The translations under genes and the position numbers were made by a program. Below, in pieces: positions 1-6,311 of a stretch of DNA of 19,389 bases. Position 1 is the first letter of the stretch. Each line of letters starts with the position of its first letter. The notes under the pieces are model-generated. The model did not search any database, was not told where the DNA came from, and saw only the letters and a list, made by a program, of their open reading frames with translations. Source of the DNA: CAYGLV01 sp964351025 (GTDB taxonomy: Bacteria > Actinomycetota > Thermoleophilia > Gaiellales > Gaiellaceae); assembly GCA_964351025.1 (NCBI GenBank), contig CAYGLV010000045.1, positions 1-19,389 on the forward strand, in the 5' to 3' direction.

Positions 1-371
1 CTTGCCGGGGGAACGCTGCCGCAGCAGGCCTTGTACTTCGCGCCGCTGCCGCACCAGCAGCGTTCGTTGCGTCCGGGCGGCCACGGGACGGTGCCGCCCA
101 GGCGCTCCAGCTCGGCGGCGTAGACGGCACGGCTGCCGTCATCCGCAGGGTCGTCGCCTCGCTCCTCGCACCACGCCACGTAGTCGTCGATCCGAATCCG
201 CGCGATGCTCCGGACCAGGATGCCGTGCGCGGTCAGCTCGCGTAGGCGCGCTTCCAGGCGTCGGCAGTACTCCGGATGCGGCACGCCGCCCCACTTGTCG
301 GCGAGCTCGGGCCACGTCGCGAGCGCCCGCTCGTACTCGCCTTTCGGAAACCAGGTCAGAGCGACGCGCAT
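1..371 (-). CDS. SEC-C motif protein, C-terminus cut by window edge
   Basis: The minus-strand frame opens at an ATG (371-369) three bases after the stop codon of the nucleotidyltransferase gene and stays open to base 1, giving 123 visible residues. Near the visible end is a SEC-C zinc-binding motif: Cys105-x-Cys107-Gly-Ser-Gly, then Lys-Tyr-Lys, then Cys116-Cys117. This is the pattern of the SecA C-terminal metal-binding tail, which is widespread on unrelated proteins as a zinc knuckle. The preceding 100 residues are rich in Trp, Glu and Arg, probably helical, and I do not recognise them. There is no signal peptide or membrane segment, so it should be cytoplasmic. The tight spacing makes it the third gene of the AbiE-like operon. 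Whether it takes part in the toxin-antitoxin system is inference. Little more than the zinc knuckle is probably missing, because SEC-C usually sits at the C-terminus. Confidence 0.72.
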   Translation of the reverse strand, partial: MRVALTWFPKGEYERALATWPELADKWGGVPHPEYCRRLEARLRELTAHGILVRSIARIRIDDYVAWCEERGDDPADDGSRAVYAAELERLGGTVPWPPGRNERCWCGSGAKYKACCGSVPPA

Positions 372-374
372 CGG

Positions 375-1253
375 CTAGGCCGGCTCGTCGCCGGCGGCGC
401 GGAGCGCGTCGAGCGCGCCGACCAGTCGCCCGATGTAGCTCGTGGCGAGCGTCGAGACCTGCGCTGCTGGGATGGCGAGACGGAGCGCGCGGGTGGCCAT
501 GCGGACGCCTTCGCCGTTGCGGCGCCCGAACAGCTCGGCGAGGTAGGCGATCGCGGCCTCGGTCGCGGGGCCTGCGATCTCGTGGCGTCGAAGCTCGGCG
601 AGTCGTTCCGCAATCTCGATCGGCGAGGTGGCCTGCATGAGCCGATAGACGTCGGCCGCGTCCTTGTCGTCGAGGCGGCCGGGACGCGATGAGCCGAGCC
701 GGTCGTGGATCTTGTGCGCCTTGGCGACGAGCAGCGCGGCGGGTCCCGCGACCTCGACCTCGAATGAGCGCGTGTCCGCCGCCTCGAGCGCGGCGACGGT
801 CATCGACGAGTGATCGACGAGCGCGGCTTCGAGGCCGACGGCTCGGCGCGCGGCGCGCCTGCCGTGCGGGCCGAGGCGGGCACCTCGGCGCCCGCCGCCG
901 CTCGCCGCGCCTTCCGGAACGATCAGGTCAACCGGGATGATCAACTCTTCTCCATCGACGGTTACGCTCGCCAGCCAGATCCCCGGCTCGCGCAGGTCGG
1001 GTCGGAAGCGAGCCGCGCGCATCGCAGCCTCGAGCTGCGGCTCGTCGCGGAGCAGGGCCGGGTCGAGCGTGAGGTCGCCGTCGGTCGTGTAGGGAGCGAT
1101 GCCGATCTCGCTCAGACCCGTGCGCAGGTAGACGGCCTGTGCCCCGGCGACGATCACTGCCCGCCCGTGGGGAGCGAGCGCTTCCAGAGCGTCGAGCAGC
1201 ACGCGCCGCGCGGCGACGTACCGGGGATCCGCTTCACTTCGGCTGCGAGGCAT
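375..1253 (-). CDS. AbiEii-like nucleotidyltransferase (putative type IV toxin)
   Basis: A 292-residue protein with features of the DNA polymerase beta-like nucleotidyltransferase fold used by AbiEii toxins. These are a Gly-Ala-Gln-Ala turn (37-40), a paired acidic motif Thr-Thr-Asp58-Gly-Asp60, a third acidic strand Val-Asp109-Leu, and a later Lys178/Lys181 helix followed by Asp-Asp-Lys-Asp (195-198), matching the Lys...KD pattern of the family. In known AbiE systems the toxin adds nucleotides to RNA and halts growth; the substrate here is unknown. I chose the ATG at 1253 because it overlaps the stop codon of the regulator gene (TGATG). A longer in-frame extension to 1325 would lie inside that gene and has no support. 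The partner upstream is an AbiEi-like wHTH protein and a SEC-C gene follows three bases downstream. A role unrelated to toxicity cannot be excluded. Confidence 0.75.
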   Translation of the reverse strand: MPRSRSEADPRYVAARRVLLDALEALAPHGRAVIVAGAQAVYLRTGLSEIGIAPYTTDGDLTLDPALLRDEPQLEAAMRAARFRPDLREPGIWLASVTVDGEELIIPVDLIVPEGAASGGGRRGARLGPHGRRAARRAVGLEAALVDHSSMTVAALEAADTRSFEVEVAGPAALLVAKAHKIHDRLGSSRPGRLDDKDAADVYRLMQATSPIEIAERLAELRRHEIAGPATEAAIAYLAELFGRRNGEGVRMATRALRLAIPAAQVSTLATSYIGRLVGALDALRAAGDEPA

Positions 1254-2356
1254 CAGGCGACCCTGTTCCGCGTCACGTCGGCCAGGGAGTCGAGCCGCCA
1301 CTCCTGCTCGTTCGCGAGCATCCATTCGAGCAGCGCCTCGCCCTCGGCAGGCATCCGCCCGTTGCCCGTAAGGCAGTCGATCGCCGCCTGAGACGGCGCG
1401 ACGTAGCGGATGCCGTCCTGCCGATCGGTCCGCTGCCAGACGACCGGGTCGAAGGGGCGGAGGAGCGCGACGTTCGCGCCCTCGTCCGTCGGGATCAGGC
1501 CGAGCGGTTCGGCGAGCGCGTTGACGTTCTCGCAGTAGACGCAGAGCAACGCCGGGCCGGCGACCGGCGCGAGTCGAACGGCGGCGAACGAGCCGGTGAC
1601 CGCGGTCTGCGCTGCCTCCGGCAGGTCGGCGAGCAGCAGCAGCGCTTGCGCCGCGCCGCGCGGCGCCAGAAAGGTCGCGGCATCGTTTGAGCTGAAGACG
1701 TCGTAGCTCTCGGCCCAGCGCCGGAGGAGACCCGCGACGTCGACTGACTGGACGCGGCCGCGCTTGGAGCGTTCGGCGAGCGCGTCCTCGTCGAGCGCGT
1801 CGAGGAGCCGCGAGACATAGCCCGGCGCCAGTCCGGTCGCCTGTGCGAGCTCGCGCACCCCGTACGGCGGGCGCACGTCGACCAGCGTCCGGATCAGGCG
1901 CCCGGCTCTCGGACCGCGAACGCGAGCCTTCCCGCGCGGGGCTGGAGCGGGATCACGATCGGCCCCTCGCGTCTGGACGAAGAGCGCCGGAGTGTCGAGG
2001 TGGACGAGCGCGTTGCCGGTCAGGTCGACGTAGTTCACGCCTTCCGTGGCGAGAAGCTCCCGTGTGCGAGCGCTCAGCCAGGGTGCGACGACCAAGATCT
2101 GGATGTTCGGCGAGAGCGCACGAACCCTTCGGCCGAGGCTCCCGAAGAGGCGCTCGATATCGCGCGGGCCGAGCGAGCCACGCGCCTCGACGGCCAACGT
2201 GGCGTAAACGCCCGTGCCCCGAACCTCGATCGCAGCCTCCGGACGAACGTTGACCGCCCAGGCGGCGGGGACGCGCTCGCGCAGCCACGCAGCGGCCGCT
2301 TCGATGAGGTCGTTCTCTCTGAGAAGAGTGTTTGCTGTCATTGCAAACAGGAGCAT
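1253..2356 (-). CDS. AbiEi-like wHTH antitoxin/transcriptional regulator
   Basis: A 367-residue protein. Residues 35-125 form an alpha/beta domain with Glu57 and the signature Gly-Val-Asn-Tyr-Val-Asp-Leu-Thr-Gly-Asn-Ala (106-116), which I associate with AbiEi-family antitoxins having a nuclease-like N-domain. Residues 153-200 are a winged helix-turn-helix (Val-Arg-Glu-Leu-Ala...Tyr-Val-Ser-Arg-Leu-Leu). A C-terminal half of about 150 residues follows. AbiEi proteins neutralise the cognate nucleotidyltransferase and repress their own operon by binding inverted repeats, and two such repeats lie at this promoter. The start is uncertain: ATG 2356 or ATG 2341 (five residues shorter). Neither has a clear ribosome binding site, and the 2341 codon lies inside the proximal operator. 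Translational coupling (TGATG) to the toxin gene fits a toxin-antitoxin pair. Confidence 0.72.
   Translation of the reverse strand: MLLFAMTANTLLRENDLIEAAAAWLRERVPAAWAVNVRPEAAIEVRGTGVYATLAVEARGSLGPRDIERLFGSLGRRVRALSPNIQILVVAPWLSARTRELLATEGVNYVDLTGNALVHLDTPALFVQTRGADRDPAPAPRGKARVRGPRAGRLIRTLVDVRPPYGVRELAQATGLAPGYVSRLLDALDEDALAERSKRGRVQSVDVAGLLRRWAESYDVFSSNDAATFLAPRGAAQALLLLADLPEAAQTAVTGSFAAVRLAPVAGPALLCVYCENVNALAEPLGLIPTDEGANVALLRPFDPVVWQRTDRQDGIRYVAPSQAAIDCLTGNGRMPAEGEALLEWMLANEQEWRLDSLADVTRNRVA
2329..2349. promoter_or_regulatory. Operator half-pair, proximal copy (TGTTTGC-N7-GCAAACA)
   Basis: A perfect 7-bp inverted repeat with a 7-base spacer. It covers the first codons of the AbiEi-like gene, including the alternative ATG at 2341. 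An identical palindrome lies 54 bp away, about five helical turns centre to centre. Paired inverted repeats at the promoter are the known autoregulation pattern of AbiE systems. Binding by this protein is inferred. Confidence 0.65.
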
Positions 2357-2371
2357 AGCAGCACGTGTTGC

Positions 2372-2400
2372 CTATTACCGGCTGTTTGCTGTAACCGCAA
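2372..2400 (-). promoter_or_regulatory. Predicted sigma-70-type promoter of the AbiE-like operon
   Basis: Read on the minus strand: -35 TTGCGG (2400-2395), a 17-base spacer, and -10 TAATAG (2377-2372). Transcription would start near 2365, only about 9 bases before ATG 2356. The -35 overlaps the distal operator, and the proximal operator covers the start of the message. The match to consensus is partial but the spacing is ideal and the placement between two palindromes is coherent. Confidence 0.5.
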
Positions 2401-2403
2401 ACA
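2383..2403. promoter_or_regulatory. Operator half-pair, distal copy (TGTTTGC-N7-GCAAACA)
   Basis: Same 7-bp arms and 7-base spacer as the copy at 2329-2349; only the spacer differs. One further flanking pair (C2382/G2404) extends the palindrome to 8 bp. It overlaps the predicted -35 box of the AbiE-like operon, so bound repressor would block polymerase. It also lies about 70 bp upstream of the divergent excisionase-like gene. Confidence 0.65.
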
Positions 2404-2470
2404 GGGCCTCCGAGGAAACACCGACCAGGCCCGTAAGCCGGCTGTCAGGCTCGCGTCAGGGTCTCCGGCC

Positions 2471-2752
2471 ATGATCGGCGCCTCGAAGGACGTGAATCCC
2501 GCATCAGTCAACATCGATCGACGGCTGCTGACCGTGAGCGAGGTTGCCGAGGCGACCGGGCTCTCGCCCAATGCCATCTACCGCGCGATCGACGCGGGCG
2601 AGCTGCGGGCGTCGAAGCTGCGTGGCCGGCTCCGCGTCCGCCTCGCCGACGTCGACGACTGGATCGACTCGAACGTCGTCCGCGTCCGAACGCCGGTTGC
2701 GACTCCTTCGATTCCGAGGCGTGGCCTTCGTGAGCTTCTCGACGCCGACTAG
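2471..2752 (+). CDS. Excisionase-like helix-turn-helix protein
   Basis: A 93-residue protein with a MerR/excisionase-type (HTH_17) DNA-binding fold at about 20-68: Leu-Leu-Thr-Val-Ser-Glu-Val-Ala-Glu, Asn-Ala-Ile-Tyr-Arg-Ala-Ile, Gly-Glu-Leu, then a basic wing Lys-Leu-Arg-Gly-Arg-Leu-Arg-Val and Val-Asp-Asp-Trp-Ile. Proteins of this size immediately before a tyrosine recombinase usually act as recombination directionality factors or as regulators of it. The integrase gene begins 68 bases downstream on the same strand. I chose ATG 2471 over longer upstream in-frame extensions because those run through the divergent promoter and the AbiEi-like coding region. No strong ribosome binding site is visible, and GTG 2492 is an alternative that keeps the whole domain. 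Confidence 0.75.
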   Translation: MIGASKDVNPASVNIDRRLLTVSEVAEATGLSPNAIYRAIDAGELRASKLRGRLRVRLADVDDWIDSNVVRVRTPVATPSIPRRGLRELLDAD

Positions 2753-2804
2753 CCGACTTCCGAACGAGCGTGCAAACTCGACCCATGCTCACTCGCACTC
2801 GGAG

Positions 2805-2813
2805 AGGAGGTGA
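2805..2813 (+). promoter_or_regulatory. Strong ribosome binding site of the integrase
   Basis: AGGAGGTGA is an exact complement of the 16S rRNA 3' tail. It lies 7 bases before GTG 2821, which fixes that codon as the start in preference to ATG 2770 or 2785. Confidence 0.8.
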
Positions 2814-2820
2814 ATCAAGA

Positions 2821-3984
2821 GTGATCGAGAAGCGCACGCTCAAGAACGGGCGCCGCGTCTATCGCGTCCGCTGGCGCGAGGCCGGCCGCGGCTCCCGGGA
2901 ACACCTGCGGTCGTTCGACCGGCGCGAGGACGCGGTCAGGTTCGAGACCGAGATGCGCCGCCGCAAGCAGCTCGGCGAGCTCGCCGGCTTCGAGGCGAGC
3001 AAGGTGACGCTCGACGAGTTCGCCCGCGAGTGGTGGCGGCGGTCCGCCTCGACCGAGCTCGCGCGGAGCACGCAGGAGCGGTACGCGTCGATGTGGGACC
3101 TGCACGTCCTGCCAAGGCTCGGCGACCTGCAGCTCCGGCAGCTGACACCTGGCGTCGTCGACGAGTTCCAGTCGGAGCTCCGGGCGGCCGGCGTAGGGGA
3201 GCCGACGATCCGGAAGACGCTGGCCCTCCTCCAGGCGGTCTGCCGCGAGGCGGTGACCTGGGGGAGGCTGACGTCGAACCCGGTCAAGCCGGTCCGGAAG
3301 CGAGCGGTCGTCCGCCAGCGAGCGGTGCGTCCGCTCCTGCCGGCGGCGGTCGAGCGGCTGCGGCGGGAACTGCCGACGCACCGCGACGCCGCGCTCGTGT
3401 CGATGCTCGCCTACGCCGGCCTGCGCCCGGGCGAGGCCCTCGGGCTTCGCTGGGGCGACATCGGCGAGCGCACGATCCTCGTCGAGCGGGCCGTCTCGTA
3501 CGGCGAGGTCAAGAGCACGAAGACCCGGGCGACCCGCTCGGTGCGCATCCTCGCTCCGTTGAAGCAAGACCTCGCGGAGTTGCGGATGAAGAACGGCCGA
3601 CCGGGAGACGACGAGCTCGTCTTCCCGGCGCACGACGGCAGACCGTGGGACCGCGACGACTGGAAGAACTGGCGAAGTCGCGTGTTCGATCCCGCCGTCG
3701 ATCGGGCCGACCTCGGTCACGTCCGTCCCTACGACCTGCGGCACTCGTTCGTGTCGCTGCTGATCGCGGAGGGACGGTCCATCGTCGACGTCGCCCGGCA
3801 AGCCGGGCACTCGGCGACGATGGCACTCGACACCTACGGGCACGCCTTCGACGAGCTCGACGGTGCCGGGCGGATCGTCCCTGAGGAGGCGATCCGGGAG
3901 GCGCGTGCGGACCTGGTGCGGACCGCACCGGCCCGCGTTGTCTCCGAGAAGAACAAAACCCCGCGATTTGCGGGGTCTTTGTAA
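2821..3984 (+). CDS. int: Tyrosine recombinase (integrase) of a tRNA-Thr-targeted element
   Basis: A 387-residue site-specific recombinase. Residues 1-50 resemble an arm-type DNA-binding domain, about 60-150 the SAM-like core-binding domain, and about 170-350 the catalytic domain. Catalytic residues seen are Arg202 (Ala-Gly-Leu-Arg-Pro-Gly-Glu), a likely Lys in the following beta hairpin, Arg307-His308 in Tyr-Asp-Leu-Arg-His, His330 (Ala-Gly-His-Ser) and the nucleophile Tyr339 (Asp-Thr-Tyr-Gly-His). The first His of the HxxR box is Tyr304, a common variant. The start is GTG 2821, set by the strong ribosome binding site. The stop codon (3982-3984) shares its last base with the discriminator position of tRNA-Thr, and the last codons are formed by a terminator hairpin. 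The location next to a tRNA 3' end strongly suggests it integrates there. Confidence 0.93.
   Translation: MIEKRTLKNGRRVYRVRWREAGRGSREHLRSFDRREDAVRFETEMRRRKQLGELAGFEASKVTLDEFAREWWRRSASTELARSTQERYASMWDLHVLPRLGDLQLRQLTPGVVDEFQSELRAAGVGEPTIRKTLALLQAVCREAVTWGRLTSNPVKPVRKRAVVRQRAVRPLLPAAVERLRRELPTHRDAALVSMLAYAGLRPGEALGLRWGDIGERTILVERAVSYGEVKSTKTRATRSVRILAPLKQDLAELRMKNGRPGDDELVFPAHDGRPWDRDDWKNWRSRVFDPAVDRADLGHVRPYDLRHSFVSLLIAEGRSIVDVARQAGHSATMALDTYGHAFDELDGAGRIVPEEAIREARADLVRTAPARVVSEKNKTPRFAGSL
3958..3980. terminator. Bidirectional intrinsic terminator between integrase and tRNA-Thr
   Basis: Stem CCCCGC (3959-3964) / GCGGGG (3970-3975) with loop GATTT and a further A-T pair, 7 bp in all. It is followed by TCTTT on the plus strand and by TTTTGTT on the minus strand. 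The minus direction has the better U-tract, so this is probably the native tRNA-Thr terminator, used also by the integrase whose last codons it encodes. Confidence 0.8.
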
Positions 3985-4056
3985 GCCCTCTGACGGACTC
4001 GAACCGTCGACCCCCTCCTTACCATGGAGGTGCTCTACCAGCTGAGCTAAGAGGGC
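3984..4056 (-). tRNA. tRNA-Thr (anticodon GGT)
   Basis: The minus strand folds as a full cloverleaf of 73 bases including the discriminator. Acceptor stem GCCCTCT pairs with AGAGGGC. There is a D-arm GCTC...GAGC and an anticodon stem CCTCC/GGAGG with loop ATGGTAA, giving anticodon GGT. A 5-base variable loop is followed by a T-arm GACGG-TTCGAGT-CCGTC. The discriminator is T. CCA is not encoded. Its 3' end abuts the integrase stop codon, as expected when the tRNA serves as the attachment site. Confidence 0.96.
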
Positions 4057-4085
4057 GCGCGCGGCATTCTAGCCCGCGCGCGCCC
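4053..4085. repeat. Perfect 12-bp inverted repeat enclosing the tRNA-Thr -10 box
   Basis: GGGCGCGCGCGG (4053-4064) and CCGCGCGCGCCC (4074-4085) are exact reverse complements separated by 9 bases. The repeat includes the first four bases of the tRNA. The spacer holds TAGAAT on the minus strand (4071-4066), a good -10 element 10 bases from the tRNA 5' end. The same TAGAAT precedes tRNA-Tyr. The hairpin could also end transcription of the gene upstream (4092-4877), although no U-tract follows. Confidence 0.6.
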
Positions 4086-4091
4086 TTCCGT

Positions 4092-4877
4092 TCAGCGTGG
4101 TCGCAGCTCGGCGACGATCGTGTGCGCGTAGGCGCGGGCGGTGAGCCGGTCGCCGTGGAGCGCGATCGTCTCAGGGCCCGTTGGGACCGCGAGCCGGTCG
4201 AGCGCCCGGCCGGTGCGCCTGTCAAGCACGTAGAGGAAGTCCGGCTCAGCGGTGAAGCCGTAGCCCGTGACGAGCACGTCGCCCGCCACCACGAACGTCC
4301 GGGCGTTGGCGACGAGCGCCGGGCTGCGCCAGAGCACCTTGCGCGTGCGCAGGTCGATCGCTGTGACGTAGGCGTTCCTGCCGCTGCTCGAGCGCGCGTA
4401 GGTCGAATGCGCCGTCTCGACGTAGAGGACGCCGCCGGCCTCGCGCGCCCAGACGAGCTGCTGGTAGACGAACTCCCGGTCTCCGGGAGCGATCTCGGGG
4501 GCGTAGGCGTAGTTGACGAAGTCGAAGGCGTAGCGGAGCCGTTGCGTCCGTGGGTTGGCGGCGACGAGGTAGCGCGCCGATGCGAAGTCGGCCCCGTAGA
4601 CGAGGAAGAGCTTGCCCGTCTGGCGGATCGCGGTCAGGAGGGGCTTGCCTTCGAATGACTCCGGCGCCCACGCGGGTGCGGCGGGCCACGCGGGACCCTG
4701 TCCAGGCTCCCGCGCGCGCGACGAGACGAGCTCGAGCCGCAGCGGCCCTGCCGGCGTGACGCTCGTGACGGGCGGGCCGAATGCCGGCGTCGGCAGAACC
4801 GTCGGACGGAGCGGGGGCGTACCCGCGGCGGCACTGCCGGCGAGCACGAGAGCGAGAAGGAGGATCGCGCGCCTCAC
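4092..4877 (-). CDS. Secreted PQQ-like beta-propeller protein, function unknown
   Basis: A 261-residue protein with a clear signal peptide: Arg2-Arg3, a hydrophobic stretch 5-15, then Ala-Gly-Ser-Ala-Ala-Ala-Gly around 13-19. After a Pro-rich segment (20-60), the rest is beta-rich. It carries blade-like repeats of the form strand - Asp/Asn-x-Arg-Thr-x-(Lys/Gln/Gly)-x-Leu, at about 104-118, 171-184 (Ile-Asp-Leu-Arg-Thr-Arg-Lys-Val-Leu-Trp) and 214-229 (Leu-Asp-Arg-Arg-Thr-Gly-Arg-Ala-Leu). These resemble PQQ-binding/WD-like beta-propeller repeats. There is room for only part of a propeller by count of recognisable repeats. No catalytic residues or ligand site can be named. It lies alone between two tRNA genes and is transcribed towards tRNA-Thr with 35 bases between. 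It is probably extracytoplasmic. Confidence 0.7.
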   Translation of the reverse strand: MRRAILLLALVLAGSAAAGTPPLRPTVLPTPAFGPPVTSVTPAGPLRLELVSSRAREPGQGPAWPAAPAWAPESFEGKPLLTAIRQTGKLFLVYGADFASARYLVAANPRTQRLRYAFDFVNYAYAPEIAPGDREFVYQQLVWAREAGGVLYVETAHSTYARSSSGRNAYVTAIDLRTRKVLWRSPALVANARTFVVAGDVLVTGYGFTAEPDFLYVLDRRTGRALDRLAVPTGPETIALHGDRLTARAYAHTIVAELRPR

Positions 4878-4936
4878 GAAGTCACCCTAACGGAGCCGTC
4901 GCGCGAGCGAAGCGAAGCGCAGAAGCAGGGGCTCGT

Positions 4937-4957
4937 GGGGGAAACATGGTTTCCCCC
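4937..4957. terminator. 9-bp hairpin downstream of tRNA-Tyr
   Basis: GGGGGAAAC (4937-4945) and GTTTCCCCC (4949-4957) form a perfect stem around a 3-base loop, extended by T4936/A4958. It lies 9 bases beyond the tRNA-Tyr 3' end on the minus strand. No U-tract follows, so it may be a processing or U-less terminator structure. Confidence 0.45.
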
Positions 4958-4965
4958 ATGCTTTA

Positions 4966-5047
4966 TGGGCGGAGGAGGATTCGAACCTCCGAAGGCTGAG
5001 CCAACGGGTTTACAGCCCGTCCCCTTTGGCCACTCGGGAATCCGCCC
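4966..5047 (-). tRNA. tRNA-Tyr (anticodon GTA)
   Basis: The minus strand gives an 82-base class II tRNA. Acceptor stem GGGCGGA pairs with TCCGCCC and the discriminator is A. The anticodon stem ACGGG/CCCGT has loop CTGTAAA, so the anticodon is GTA. A long variable arm follows, as in bacterial tRNA-Tyr, then the T-arm GGAGG-TTCGAAT-CCTCC. CCA is not encoded. Confidence 0.95.
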
Positions 5048-5059
5048 TGGCGAGGCGCG

Positions 5060-5065
5060 ATTCTA
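5060..5065 (-). promoter_or_regulatory. -10 box of tRNA-Tyr
   Basis: TAGAAT on the minus strand, 13 bases before the mature tRNA 5' end. It is identical to the element in front of tRNA-Thr. I see no convincing -35 box. Confidence 0.5.
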
Positions 5066-5094
5066 CCGGCGACCCGGGCGTTAGGATCGTAGAG

Positions 5095-6273
5095 GTGGAG
5101 CGCTTCGACGTCCTTGTCGTGGGCGCAGGGCCGGCGGGCTCGACGGCCGCGCTGCGCCTCGCTCGCGCGGGCGCGCGTGTGCTGCTCGCCGATCGAGCGC
5201 GCTTTCCGCGCGACAAGCCGTGCGGCGGCGGGCTCACCGGGCGTGCCGTGCGCGAGCTGCCCTGCGACGTGGGCCCGGTCGTCGAGGACCGGATCGCGGC
5301 CGTCGAGCTGCGGCTCGGCTACCGGAAGCGCTTCGAGCGCCGTGCCGCTGCGCCCGTCGCCCTGATGACGCAGCGGCGCCGCCTGGACGCCTTGCTCGTC
5401 GAGCAGGCCGCCCGAGCGGGGGTCGATTTCCGTGACGGTGTCAAGATCGTAGGTCTATCCGCCGGACCGGACGGAGCCGAGGCGACCATCGGTGCCGACC
5501 GCGTGGTCGCGCAGGTCGTGATCGGCGCCGACGGCGCGAACGGCACGAGCGCGAAGGCCCTCGGGCTCGCGGGCGCTCCGCACTACAGCGTGGCGTGCGA
5601 GGGGAACGTCTCCTACGAGGCGATCCCGGAGCGGCGCTACCGCGGCCGTGTAGTCGTCGAGTTAGGGGTCGTCCCGGGCGGGTACGGCTGGGTGTTCCCG
5701 AAGCGCGAGCATGCGAACTTCGGGGTCGGCGGCTGGGAACGCGAAGGCCCTCGGCTGCGCGAGCACCTCCGCCGGCTCTGCGCCGAGCATGGCGTGCCGG
5801 ATTCGGCGCTCTCCGAGGTGCGCGGGCATCGTTTGCCGATGCGGCGACCGGACGGTCCGCTCGCCCGCGGGCGAGCTCTGCTCGTGGGCGACGCGGCGGC
5901 GCTCGTCGATCCGCTGTCCGGTGACGGCATCTACGAGGCGCTGGCGTCCGCGCGGCTCGCGGCCGAGCACGCGGTCGCGTTCCTTGGGGGCGACGCCGGA
6001 GCGCTCGACCGCTACGCACAGTCGCTTCAGCAGGCACTCGGGCCGCACGCGTCCGCGTCGTGGGGCGCGAAGGTCGCGCTGGACCGGTTCCCGCGCACCG
6101 TCTTCGCGCTCGCGCGCGCGCCCGGCGTCTTCCGCATCGTCTCGGGGATCCTTGCCGGCGAGCTCGGCCACCCGCAGGAGGCGCGGGGCCTTGCCCGGGC
6201 GCCGCTCGGTCTGGTCGAGCGGCTGGGACGCGCCGCGGGGGACCCCGGCGCCCCCTACAAAGTCCCGGTCTAA
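5095..6273 (+). CDS. Geranylgeranyl-reductase-family FAD-dependent oxidoreductase
   Basis: A 392-residue flavoprotein of the GGR/FixC group. It has an N-terminal dinucleotide-binding Gly10-x-Gly-x-x-Gly15 within Val-Val-Gly-Ala-Gly-Pro-Ala-Gly. The family signature Arg-Asp-Lys-Pro-Cys43-Gly-Gly-Gly follows, then Gly-Tyr-Gly-Trp-Val-Phe-Pro-Lys (196-203) and the second FAD motif Gly-Asp-Ala-Ala...Asp-Pro-Leu-Ser-Gly-Asp-Gly-Ile (265-278). Relatives reduce isoprenoid double bonds in menaquinone side chains, polyprenols or lipids; the substrate here cannot be told. I chose GTG 5095, preceded by AGGA about nine bases upstream, because the longer frame starting at 5026 would overlap tRNA-Tyr. The stop codon doubles as part of the -35 box of the pilus promoter downstream. 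It appears to be a housekeeping gene unrelated to the pilus. Confidence 0.9.
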   Translation: MERFDVLVVGAGPAGSTAALRLARAGARVLLADRARFPRDKPCGGGLTGRAVRELPCDVGPVVEDRIAAVELRLGYRKRFERRAAAPVALMTQRRRLDALLVEQAARAGVDFRDGVKIVGLSAGPDGAEATIGADRVVAQVVIGADGANGTSAKALGLAGAPHYSVACEGNVSYEAIPERRYRGRVVVELGVVPGGYGWVFPKREHANFGVGGWEREGPRLREHLRRLCAEHGVPDSALSEVRGHRLPMRRPDGPLARGRALLVGDAAALVDPLSGDGIYEALASARLAAEHAVAFLGGDAGALDRYAQSLQQALGPHASASWGAKVALDRFPRTVFALARAPGVFRIVSGILAGELGHPQEARGLARAPLGLVERLGRAAGDPGAPYKVPV

Positions 6274-6298
6274 AGCGCGCGCGCCGACGTGCCGATGC
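6271..6298 (+). promoter_or_regulatory. Sigma-28 (FliA/WhiG)-type promoter of pilT1
   Basis: TAAA (6271-6274), 16 bases, GCCGATGC (6291-6298), against the sigma-28 consensus of TAAA, about 15 bases, GCCGATAA. The -35 begins on the stop codon of the reductase gene. Transcription should begin near 6305, about 7 bases before the pilT1 ATG, which has no ribosome binding site. Confidence 0.75.
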
Positions 6299-6311
6299 AC
6301 GCCGTGCCGCT

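Noticed and set aside
375..1325. Longer nucleotidyltransferase starting at 1325.
   Set aside because: The extra 24 residues overlap the regulator gene, while ATG 1253 forms the usual TGATG coupling and begins just before the conserved domain.
2333..2347. A 15-base identity (TTTGCAATGACAGCA on the minus strand) between the AbiEi-like start region and the pilA start (17640-17654).
   Set aside because: Both contain a start codon followed by Thr-Ala codons. No palindrome partner exists at pilA, so chance similarity is likelier than a shared operator.
2000..2752. A 250-residue version of the excisionase-like protein.
   Set aside because: The extension is the antisense of the AbiEi-like gene plus the divergent promoter region; the conserved domain lies entirely after 2471.
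4937..4957. The hairpin after tRNA-Tyr as an insertion-sequence end or transposon inverted repeat.
   Set aside because: The loop is only 3 bases, there is no transposase or target duplication nearby, and it fits a tRNA 3' structure.
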